Source: Heterodera schachtii
Lineage: Eukaryota > Nematoda > Chromadorea > Rhabditida > Heteroderidae
Reading direction: 5' to 3'
Assembly: GCA_023374025.1 (NCBI GenBank)
Contig: SIJG01000024.1
Location: forward strand, 319,602 to 383,601
DNA: 64,000 bases
In this document: positions 11,825 through 23,300 of the stretch, piece by piece
Numbering within the stretch: position 1 is the first letter of the stretch
Layout of the letters: every line of letters starts with the position of its first letter
Program-made: the position numbers and the translations under genes
Notes under the pieces: generated by a model
Told to the model about the DNA's origin: nothing
Databases searched by the model: none
Seen by the model: only the letters and a program-made list of their open reading frames with translations

Positions 11825-13689
11825 GGTATGAATTTAATTTATTTTGTTAAAATGAACAAAATTATTTATTTTTTATAGTTAAAATATTTACATTTGAAAT
11901 TCCTTTCGATGCATTTCATTTTTAATTTTGGTTTAAATTAATACAATTTAAAAAAATATATAATATTTACAACAATTTCGTTTTTTAAATTATTTTTTCA
12001 TTTTATTTGAGTTTCTTTTTAATTTATTTTACGTAGTTTATTAATATATTTTTTTTGTTCCGTTTTTCTCTCTAAATTCATTAAATTACCATGCGTTATT
12101 ATTAATTTATATTTGAATTTTGTTTCTTTATTTATGCCATTTTTTGCCCTAATTTCTCTGCCTTTTCTCTTCGATTTTTCGCTATTTCTTTCTCTAGCAT
12201 CTCTCTCACTCTCTCTCTCTCTCTCTCCTTACTGATTATATTTGTGATTTTCTTTTCTTTGAACAATTTTTTCCACAGTTGTTTTTCAAATTTTCATTCC
12301 TCTGTTTTGCCTGCACTCTTTCCCACTTCTTTTCCAACTTTTCTCTCCCATTCCCCCACTATTTTCCTGCACTTTTTCTCTGTGTTTGCCCTACTCTCTC
12401 CCCCTTTGTCTCTCCTCCCTCTTTTGCCAATACGCTTTGTTCATCCTCCTCCGTTGCTCTGCCTGCTGTTGCTTCTTCCTCCCTCCCCCCTCCTTTTATG
12501 CCACCCGCCGCTTCTCTCAGCCGCCCTTTATTGGCGCCGCTTCTCCGCCCCTCCGTCCGGCGGCGCTGTTGACAGCGGCGGCGCTGTTGACAGCCGGCGC
12601 CGTCCCCTCCCCCGCCGCTGGAGGGGCGGCGGGGTGGCATCCGTCTAAAACCGAAACACCCTTTGCCTCTGGCTTTTCCTTGGCTTTTCCTCATCTCTTT
12701 TTGCGGCATCTTTTTCTGGCACAACGCCCTCTCCCCCCAGGGGGGGGGGGAGAGGGCCAATTGAACGCTCACCGCCCACTTTTTCTGTGTGTTTTGCTTA
12801 TGCTTGCGCCTCTGATATTTGCATAATTTGTTTTTCATCGTCAACTTTTTGCCAGCCCTTCAAATTAAATTTATTTTGTTTATTTTTATATTATTTCCAT
12901 TAAAGTCTATCTTTTTAAATTGGATTTATTTGCTTTTTAAATTTTGCAAAAATTTATTTTATAATTTTTGGACAGATTATTTTTAAAATTTTAATTTCAC
13001 CAGTTTGCCGCTGAATATCGCTTAACATATTTTTAATTTTTTAAAAAGATTTCATAAAAATGCTTCTCAAAAGTAAAATAATTTAAATTTTTGTTTCATT
13101 TAATAATTAATTATTGCGTTAATAATTTTTAATTTTTAATTTTCCATTGGCCACGAATTAATTGATTGTTTAACAAAAGTGACAATTTTGCAGAGCATTC
13201 TTTTCTTTTTCTCTTCGTTCTTTTGAGTGACTGACAGCAGCTTCAATTCTGTGACATGAAATGAATGAAGCGGCAAAATTTATCAAAAACAAAAACAAAA
13301 AATTATATTTTTGGCAATTCTCTCAATTTCACATGGCCACAATTTGTCGGAAAAATGAAATTTTAAAAATTAAAATGTTTTTATTTCGATAAAGTTGGAA
13401 ACGCAATTTTTAAATGGTATTTGTTTTTTTGTTTTTGAAAAAGTTAAATTATATCAGCTCTTAATTTGTTCGACTAATTAAAAATAAAACTAAAAATTAA
13501 TGAAAATTTTCCCATTTCAAATTTAATAGCTCAAATTAAGTTAATTTTTACCATTTATTTAATATAACATTCTTTTTATTTGTAATTAATTTAAAATATT
13601 TTAATTTAATTTTAGGATTAAATAAATTATTAGCAATAATAATTATAATAATTATTATTATTCATTATTTTTGGTCTATTTGAAAAGAT
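11825..13689. other. Pyrimidine-rich and AT-rich region before the PDZ gene start
   Basis: It includes a CT microsatellite (about 12196-12228), a long pyrimidine-rich stretch up to about 12500, a GC-rich block (12490-12760) with a perfect hairpin, then AT-rich sequence. No convincing gene is seen. Confidence 0.4.
12726..12757. other. Perfect GC hairpin
   Basis: The arm GCCCTCTCCCCCC (12726-12738) is the reverse complement of GGGGGGAGAGGGC (12745-12757), separated by six bases. It sits inside a G run of 11 (12740-12750). Confidence 0.8.
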
Positions 13690-16600
13690 ATGCCCAAAAA
13701 TGAGGCGCCAAATGCTGCAAAAAGAGCAATCACTTTGTCGGCACCGGCCGACTCGCGCACGGATCAAAGGCGGAAGGCGTCCAAAGGTGGGGGGGGGGAC
13801 GTGTTAATTAATTAATTTCTTAATTGTCTTTGAAGAGGAAAGCGACAAAGTACGGCGCGCCTTGGGCGAATTGCGCCAACGGAACAGCGAACTGAACGCG
13901 AACATTCACTCGCTGGAGATGACCATCGGCGAGCCCGCGTTTCGGCGACTGTTTGAAAGGGTCGAAAAATATTCAAAAAAAAAACCAAATATTTATTTGA
14001 TCATTTAGCTGATTGAGGCCTTAAGGGTATAAAGCATTATTTATAAGCATATATGCTAAAATATTCGTTTGGTGATTATTTTTTAATTGCTAATTTTTCA
14101 TACGTTTGTGCCAAAATTCAGTTTTCTCAAAATTTTTAATTCCTCTTTAATAATTATTTTACAACAAACTTTTATTTTATTTTTATCTTGCTTTGAAGGA
14201 AATTTGTCAATTTAATAATCATTTAAGTGTTCATTCGTAATTAATTAATTACCTAATTAATTTGATAATTAATTTATTTTTTTTGCTTTTTAAAATATAC
14301 ATTTTTTTTCTCTTTCAAAGGCGACTTCTTCGTCTGCTGATTCGTCGTTGGTCCCAAGTTCTGCTGAGCCTTCCTCAAGCTCAGACGGTGATTGCTTTAA
14401 TTAATTTAATTATATTAAATTAATTTTAATTATTATTTTTAGATTTAAAAAGGCAGAAAATTGCGCAGTGCAAAAAAATTTTAGGCGCAAAATTGGCAAA
14501 ATTTGCGGGAAAAGGCCAAGTAATAAAAATTTTACACAGTTAAAATGTCCATTTTTTAATTAAGAAATTGTATTTTGGCGTTCTGAATGTGCACCATTGC
14601 CATCCAAAATTTTTTGTTGCCATAAATTCGGAAAATTGCAAATTGGTCGCCGTTTCAATTGTTGGGCCACCCGACATCAAAAAACGGTATTTTGTTAAAC
14701 AATTTTAATTCATAATTATTATTTTAATATTTAATTTCTCAGAATTTTTAAATTTTATTTTCGCTTTTCGTTCATTAATTAATTTTTGAAGAATAATATT
14801 TTTGTTAATAATAATGTATTGAATTGAGTTCAAAATTAATTATTTATACAATAATTTTTAAATAAAATTAATTTTTACAATTCTCTGAATAAAAACCTAT
14901 ATAATATTAGTTTTTTAAAATAATTTTAGATATTTTTAAAAATAAAATAAATGAAAAAACTTCACATAAACAAAAAAGGCAGAACAATTTGAAATTTAAA
15001 TAATTTAACATAATAATATAATAAATAAACCGAAAATGCCACCAAATAAATTATTTTACATTTAAAATTTTTTTAGACCCTTTTGTAATTACCGGAACAA
15101 AATTTTGAATGAAAAAAAATTGCGTAAAAAAACCAAAACAAAAAAAGGGGGGAAAAGAAACAAAAACAGCGCCCAATTTGCGGCGGGGGGCGGCGGCGGA
15201 CTCTGTCCAACAGCGGACGAAAAAAGCGGAGAGTAATAAACGCCACTCATTTTTTTGGCTTTTCTGTCCCCTGCTGCAGTGGACAGAAAAGCCGAGAAAA
15301 GGCCCCCGGGGGCAAAATGAGTGGGAAAAGCGCCGGGGGGGGGGGGAAAGCCAATGCAAGTGCCATAATTGATTTTCCACGGGCCGTCAAGCATTTTTGA
15401 GGAGCAGCGGGAGGAAAAAATGAGGCGGAGGAGAAGCAGAGCAGAAGAAGAAGCGGACGGACGGAGGGTGGGACAACACAAAGCGAAGCGAAGGCGGGGA
15501 AAAGCCCCCCCCCCCCCCCCGGGCACCCAAATTTATGTTCTGTTAATTAATTATATGATTTTATTTATTTAGAAATATTTAAATGTGGCGGCGGGAAGGA
15601 AAAGCAGCCCCAGGGCTCCCAAATTTATTTATGTTTTGTTAATTATTTTTATGAGTTTTAATTTAGTAATTTAAATTTGGCAGCGGAAAGGAAAGGCCGC
15701 CTCCGGCCACCCAAATTGTTTTTGTTAATAATTTTATGAGCTTTATTCATTTAGCAATATTTAAATATGGCGCGGGAAGGAAAAGCCGCCGGGCCACAAA
15801 TTTTATTTTTGTTAATTTATTTTTAAAGTTCAAATTCCCGATGCACGGCATCGGCATTTTGTGCGTCTATGGGGGGGGGGGGGAGAAGAAAAGAAATGCA
15901 TTGTTTAGTTTGTCCAATTTTTTGTGCCTATTTAATTAGCATGACAAAACAACTTTTGGGCACATAAAATTCAATTTTAAATATTTTATTTGTTTTTTAT
16001 TGCTATAATTTTAGCAATTAATGCAATTGAAAATTTCAGAATCTCTCATAAAAATTATTCAACAAAAATATTATGTTAAAAAAATATGACAGTTTCAATT
16101 GAAAAACCACTCGAAAAAAATGGAAATTTGCATTTTCTGAATAAATTTTCCCAAAAATTGAGGTGAAATTGCTAAATAAAATTTCGTTTAATTTTTTTAT
16201 ATGTAATTTAGTATATTTTTATAAATGCCACCTATTTAAATTTACAGGAAAATTCAAATTTATTTTTTAATTTACAAATAATTTTTCTAATTTTCTTCTC
16301 TTTACTAATTTTTATAATCTTTTATTTAATTTACTTCTGCTGCTCTGATCACTTTATAATTATAAACCATATTACATATTTTTGATTTTGTTTTTTAAAT
16401 TAATTTTTTCATTTTCAATTTTCAGCTCCTCCGGCGCCCTTCGCGTCGCTGACGAAGTGCTTTCATTGGACCGTTCTCTGATCAGCGATTTGATCAACGA
16501 GGACGACGAGCAACAGCAGAGGAAAAACTCATCGAAAAGTGAGTGATTTTGAATATCATAATTATTATTTTAGCATTTTTGAAAATTTAAATTTATTTTT

Positions 16601-17329
16601 AAATTTTTCAGAAAATTCGCCTCGTCCGTCGTGCAACCACAAAAATCAGTCACAAAAGGTGAAGAAAAAAAGCAATTTTATAATGGCATTTAAATAAAGC
16701 CTTTTGATTTCATTGGCACAAAATATTTTTTGAAATGAAAAATTAAATTTTTAGAATTTCATTTCTTTAATTAAGTAAAATTTATTAATTGACTTTGGGC
16801 CATAAAGACAAAATTTTGGAAATGCATAACCGTTTTATGTGCGTGATTATCGCCACAAAACTTCAAATAAACTATAATTAGAGCTCGACATTTTAAAAAA
16901 ATCTGGACCTAGGTTCCCAGTTTGACCCCGAAATTTTTTTTTTAAAATTCTGCATGGAAAATTCAAACGGTCGAAAAATTTTCGGAGCCATCGAAGAAAA
17001 ATTTATTATCCTTTTTAAATCAAAAATAAAAACAAATAAAGAAAGTTAAACCAAAAAAAAAAAATATGCTAAAAAGCCATAATCAACAAAACATTTATTT
17101 CAACCATTTTATTTTTTTTCAAAAATACTGTATGAGTATCACGGGTTGGCATTCTTGTGCCATTTCAAATTTATTATTTTTGTTTATTTTGAAGTGCTCA
17201 TCCGCGCAGGCAGCGGCGGAGCGGGCTCGGAACCGCGTGGAACGCGCGTTGGAACGTGCGGCGGCGGAGCAGCAGCAGCCGCCACTCGTCGTCTTCGGCG
17301 TGCTCAGACGGGACGCCAAAATTATGGCG
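13690..17329 (+). CDS. mpz-1: PDZ gene exons 1-9: N-terminus and degenerate PDZ
   Basis: Exons: 13690-13786, 13836-13960, 14008-14025, 14321-14387, 14443-14519, 14565-14686, 16426-16538, 16612-16658, 17195-17329. The start ATG at 13690 gives [20 protein letters not shown]. Exon 2 forms a charged helix with [18 protein letters not shown], in the position of the L27 domain of MUPP1/PATJ; this match is weak. Exons 6-9 contain [14 protein letters not shown], which lines up with the DGRLxxxDxIL part of a PDZ, and end in a strand-like VVFGVLRR. The usual GLGF loop is absent. Exon 3 is an 18-base microexon (LIEALR). All junction phases agree, and exon 9 ends in phase 0, matching exon 10 at 21863. 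Confidence 0.6.
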
Positions 17330-20300
17330 GTAAATGCACAAATTTAAAAAGTAATATTTCAAAAATAATTCAAGAGAATTTGGATGAAAGAAGAAGTTCG
17401 GGAAAACTTAAAAGATTAGTTTTAAAAATAATTAATTTGAAAAGCAAAGATTAAAAAAGAAATTTAACACTGAGGCAAAAATGGGAATTTAAAATGCAAC
17501 CATAGGAATTAAGAAAATGCCAAAATGAAAGTTTAAAAATTATGCCATCGGATGGATTAAGAAAATGCCAAAACGGCTAATTTAAAAATGCCATCGGAGG
17601 AATTAAGTGAATGCTAAAATAGAAATTTAATATGCCATCGTATGAACTAAAAAATGCCAAAATGGGAATTTAAAAATTATGCCATCGGATGGATTAAGAA
17701 AATGCCAAAATGAAAGTTTTAAAATTATGCCATCGGATGGATTAAGAAAATGCCAAAACGGCTAATTTAATAATGCCATCGAAGGATTAAGTGAATGCTA
17801 AAATAGAAATTTAATATACCACCGGAGGAATTAAAAAAATGCCAAAATGGGAATTTAAAAATTATGCCATCGGATGGATTAAGAAAATGCCAAAATGGAA
17901 ATTGAAAATTTCAATAGATAAAAATACAACAGAATGCCAAAGATAAATCTAAACATTTCACACTTTGCATTTTGCAATTGCAACTCAAATCAAAATGCTT
18001 GCATCTTTTTTAAATCAATCACCCAAAAAGATTTTTTCCTTATAAATTTTATACAGAATGCCAAAATTCTGCTGTTTGCTGGTAATTTGCACATTTTAAG
18101 CCCTCCAAAATTTCCACAAAATTTTCCCGTCTCTAATTTTTCGATTTGCGTCTTTTGCCCCCCCCCCCCCCCCCGGCGGTCGGTCCCCCCAAATTCCCCT
18201 GGGGCGTTCGGCTTTGGCAAAGTCGCTCTGTGCCGGCAAAAGGGCTGCTGATGCTGTTGATGATGCTGTCATCGCCTCAGGCAACTTGGCCACATCAATA
18301 GGCCAAAACATCGTTCGTTGTGCCGTGGGCCATCAGCTAAATAAATTTACACCAAATAAATAGCACATTTAATGGTTTTGGACAGAAAATTTGAATTTCA
18401 AAAATTTTCTAATTTTTTCTTAATTTCATTTTTAAAATATTTTTGTCAAAATTAAATTAATTACTTTTTTAATCAAATCTCTTAAACGAATTTTGTATTT
18501 TCTCACAATTTCCCACTTTTCTGCTCCCATTGTCCATTTTGCTAAACATTATTTCTCCCACAAGTGCCACTTTTAATTTTGGGGGTTTGCCCCTGCGGCG
18601 GTGCCACTTCAATCAACAAGTTTTAAACTTTTGCCGCCGCAGCCAAAAATTGCCATTTTCAAATTTGATTTTCGATTTGCAAAATGCGTCTGATCGATTG
18701 GCTTAACAACAAATTTGTGACAAATCCGTGGCACAATCGGAACAAACATAAAAACGGCAATTCAATTAGCAACAACGGTTATCACCACCATCAATACAAT
18801 GGCACGGCATTGCACAGCAACGGCGGTAACAACAAGTGCTTTGCCGGGGTGATGCCATTCTCGACCATACGACCGGACGGCACTTTGTGTCACCCCTTCG
18901 GCATTTCGTCGTCCATGCCATGGACGCCGCACACGCGGTCAGAAATGCCGCCACCATTTGGCACCATTTCGCCGTACAATAATACCAGCCGCCGCCCGTG
19001 GGAAGCGGCCAAACGGTTGCTGCGTGCCGTGCCGCTTCGCCTGTCGCGCAAGGCGTCCGAAACCGCGTCCCATTCGTCATCGTTCAGCGAGGACCCGTTT
19101 GGCGGTGGCGGAGACCGTGGCGGCACGCCAATCTGGCTTTTGCGCGACCCCGCACCGGTCGCGCCCCATACGGGCCAACGCGTTGGTGGCGACTTCGCCG
19201 CAACGCGACGTCGCCGTACCGAGTCGCCTCGCGCACTAAGACGCAGCGTGCGCGAATTGCGACGGTCGCGTCGTCGTCGCCGCAGCGGATTCGCACAGTT
19301 TTCCGCGTTTGGCTGGCAGCAACAGCAGGACGGCAGGAGAACGGCACAATACGGAAACAACAACAGTCGGTGTGGACGACGCCTTACGGTACAAAACTGA
19401 CCGGGTGAATCTGCCGGCAAAACGGCGAGAGGACAACACGGCGCCAAGAAAACTGGCAATAATTCAAATGACAAATGAGCGCCAAATTGGCACGAATATA
19501 ACAGAACGCCAAGACGAACGCTCAAAAACGCAGCTATTACAACATCACCGGAAAATCAAGAGTGATGGGACCGAGGAAAAGGTTGAGAGTACAAAATCGG
19601 CATTTGATGCGGTGCCGCCTAAGAATGCCGTGATGCTGAACTTTGCCACGGAACTGCAGCAACGGATGGCCGAGCATATGAAGGCACAGTATGCCAAAAA
19701 GGGCGGTGTACTGTTTGCGGACCGTCTTTTGCTGAGCGGCACCAACAGCAGGCATGGACATGGCCTAAATTTATTGTCTCGAGACTGGGACTTACTGCCG
19801 GGACTTTGTTTCGAGATTTGGGTCATCCTGGACTAGGATAGGATTAATGATTGCGAGAGATTCTTGAAACTTGGTCTCGAAGTTGATAGAGTTTCGGTAT
19901 TGGCCTAGGGGTTCGTTTGAGCCTGATCACATCCCTCTTAATCCACGAGATTCAAGGGCCCGAGAATTTTGGTGATCAGTCCGATGGGCCATGACCATCC
20001 CGAGAATATCTCGAGACCGATGCCAACAGCAACAACAATCACACAGGCATACGCCGTTGTCGTCCGCGCACAGTTCGGCGCGTCCATCGGTGCGGTGGGC
20101 CAATTCCGTCGACACGCCAAACAATTTGAACAGCACCAGCAAAAGCATTGGCCAACAGCAACAGCAGCAGTCAAAATTGGCACTTCCAACTGATAGGAAT
20201 TGTGTCACCAACAGAAAAGGGTGCCAAAAATCCGCGAGTGTCCGCTCCGCGGTGGAACAGCGAGCCGACGAGGAGCGGCGTCGACGACTTTGCAACGCCA

Positions 20301-23300
20301 CGCCGTCCTCGCGGCGCTCGTCCGCCCGCGCGTTGCTTTGCGCCGGCAGTGCACTGATTGGATGGCGCCGCATGACCATCCCCGACCGGCTGGAAGTGCC
20401 GCTTCCGGCGCTAACTGCCTCCAAATGCTTACGGCTGGAACCACCGCAAATGGAACGGTTCGGCAGCTGCGAGCGGTGGGCACCGCCGCCCCTGGTGGAG
20501 CGCAAACGCTTCAATCTGCTAAACAGGCGCCATGGCACCACTGGTGATGGCTGCTGTGACAGCTGCGGCAGCAGTAGTTGGTGTTGTACCAGCCGCCGTT
20601 TCTGTCGCCGTTGCGCTAGTGACAGCCTCCGATGGTGGCCGCTGATCAACCAGTGGCAGCAACAGCTGCACAGCGTGGTGGCGAAGCCGTTCAGCAGCAA
20701 CAGCGTGGTGCGCAAGCCGGAACAGCAGCGGCAGCAGCAGCAAGTGACCGTCGGATTGGCATCCGAAGAACAAACCGCCGCGGATGAATATGTTGACAGT
20801 GTGATCGACATGCCACCAGCGGCGGAACCTCAAGCAGTACCTGACCGAATTATGGTCGTACAACACGATGATCATGCTGTTGATGATGATGACCAACAAG
20901 GGCATCATGAGCACGAAGAAGCGGTTGATCACGAAACATATGAAAGCGATGAAGCCGTGACGCCAGCCGACGGCACGGACGAAAAAGCAACAGAAACTGA
21001 ACAACATGATGCTGATCATCATTATCATCAAGTTCAAGCAGAACAACCACTGCCGATGCCATCGGATGAATTCCATCAGCGCAATTTGTTGCTGTTGTCG
21101 GTCATTCGTTTGTTGCTAAGACGAAAATTGACGACGACGGCGGCGGTATCCGCTAATGATCGGAGTGAAGACAATCGGCTGGCAGCTGAACGGCTGGCAC
21201 GGGCGGTTGTCAATACGGCACAGGACGAGCGGTGGATGGAGCGGCGAAGGAGACGGAAGGAACGGGAACGGCAACGCATTGTGGAGGCGAGAAAATAGGG
21301 CAATTAGCGATAAATAGGGTATTTTTGCATCTCTGATCACCAGTGATCAGCAGAGTGTTTAAAAAGATAAATTGAAAAACATTGAGTTAATTAAAAAAAA
21401 TTCAATTGAGAAATTTTTTTAATAAATTTTTTCTAAGGGAAAAATGAAAAATATTTAAAAATAAAAGTCTCACTGGTGAAATTATAAGAATTATTAAAAG
21501 TTAATTTCAAGAGCCAACAAAGAAAGAAGGAAAAGCACATAAAAAAGGCACACTGAAAATAAAATATTTGCCTTTTTACATTGTTAAATAAAATAATAGT
21601 CATTCCTTACTTATTTGTTGGGTGGTTCAGTTGGTAGATTTTCCGTTTCCTTCAAATTTGACATAAAGAGTTCAAATCCACTTGGACGATGATGATAAAA
21701 AAGAACTCCACAGAAAATTATGCTGGACCTCAGATCCAACTCAGAGTCCAATTAAAATCAAATTTTTAATTAAAATTTTTTTGTTTTAATATGTAAGACA
21801 AATTGATGAATAGAAATAACATTGCCTATGTTTTTTTCGAATTTTTTTTTTATTTTTTACAGTTAACCGGCGATTGGGTCCAAGTGCAAATTGTGCATTT
21901 GCCCAACGAAGCGGAGGGACTCGGCTTTGGCATCGTCGGAGGGCACAGCACCGGCGTGGTGGTCAAATCGATCATCCGCGGCAGTGTGGCGGACAAAGTC
22001 AAAAAATGAATAAACACAAAATGAAATTCTTAGCGGATGGGGGAGTAAAATAATTTAAAAATGCGAAAAATTAATTTAAAAAATTCGGGCAAAGTCGGGG
22101 AATTTTCTGTTCGCCGATCGATCAAAACTTTAGGGATTTTTCAAAAATTTAAAAAATCGAAAAATCACAGAGAAGGAAGGAACGGGAAACGGAAAACTGC
22201 CAAAAATATTGCTAATTGGCAAATGATTTGAACAGCACCAATTAGCTGATTCTGAACTAAATGGTGCGGCAAAATTTGTCCGAGTCAAAATTAAAACTGC
22301 TGATCACAAAAAATGGAAAAAGCAGCACGCGATCAGCACAAAGCTCTGATCAGCAGTAAACTGATCAGAACACGAAATGAAAATTGAAAATCACTGATCA
22401 AAAATTAAAGCCAGAAAATGATCAGACTCGTTTAGGACATGCGCCTTCGTCCGGGCGATCGCATTCTCCAAATTGGGCACATTTCCACGCAGGGACTGAA
22501 CAGGTGGGCATTTTGATGGGTTTTTGCCGATTTAAAATTAATTTTGAAATCGCATTTTTAAATTAATAATTAATGGTTCATTATTTTCCATCAGTCAACA
22601 AGTTGCCGCTCTGTTGCGCCAGCAAGAAGCCGTTGTTCAGTTGGTCGTTGTACGGCCCATTCAGCTACAGGACAGTGAACAGGACACACCGCGTATGTTT
22701 TAATTAGTCAAGTTTGTGGTTAATTGATTTAAATTAATTTAAAATTATGCGGAAAATGAATTATTTGAAATTAATTTATTTGTTCCTTTTTAGTTAATGT
22801 GAATTCTTTCTTTTTTTTGTTCTCAAAATTTGGTTTTAAGGCTAATGTTCCTTTTTTAAATTTTATAAAATTCCAATGCCCGCAATCATTTCCTTTCTTT
22901 AGTATTTTGTTTATTTTTTAATCTTTTTATTATTGAAATTTCCATAATTTTCATTTATTATTTTTTCATTATTTCTTGAGCGTTTTTCAAAAAGAAATTC
23001 TTAAATATTATTAATTTTTAATTTAAACAACTTTTTTTTTTGTTCTAAAACATTGGATCGGTTATTTTTTGGTTTTATCTAACTTTTATATGCTTTGATT
23101 TTTAACTTTCCTTTACATTAGCAAATCTTGGTTATATATTTTTCCAAAATATTTCCAAAAATTTTTAAAATAATTTTCCATTTTTAATATTTGTAACCAC
23201 CGAAACATTCGCCCGGTGTTTATTTGTGACTTTTGATTGACTGCTGCTTCTGCTGCACATTTTGTGACAGATGGGGCGGCAGCAATTTGTCTGCTGCCAG

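Larger units (their letters stand above)
17330..21862 (+). other. Intron 9 of the PDZ gene, containing a nested gene and repeats
   Basis: Exon 9 ends in phase 0 with GTAAAT and exon 10 begins in phase 0, so 4.5 kb is skipped. It holds a tandem repeat (17480-17900), a run of 17 C (18158-18174), the nested gene (18684-21298) and a tRNA-like motif pair (about 21620). Confidence 0.5.

Noticed and set aside
12244..12844. Overlapping open frames on both strands (up to 161 codons)
   Set aside because: Caused by pyrimidine-rich and GC-rich low-complexity DNA; the products are Pro/Leu/Phe-rich or Gly/Arg-rich with no features of a real gene.
15051..15572. Open frames on both strands around the poly-C tract
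   Set aside because: They depend on homopolymer runs and sit inside intron 6 of the PDZ gene.
19927..20811. 294-codon minus-strand open frame
   Set aside because: It is the antisense shadow of the CAG/CAA-rich plus-strand frame (20047-21298), giving runs of Cys and Leu.
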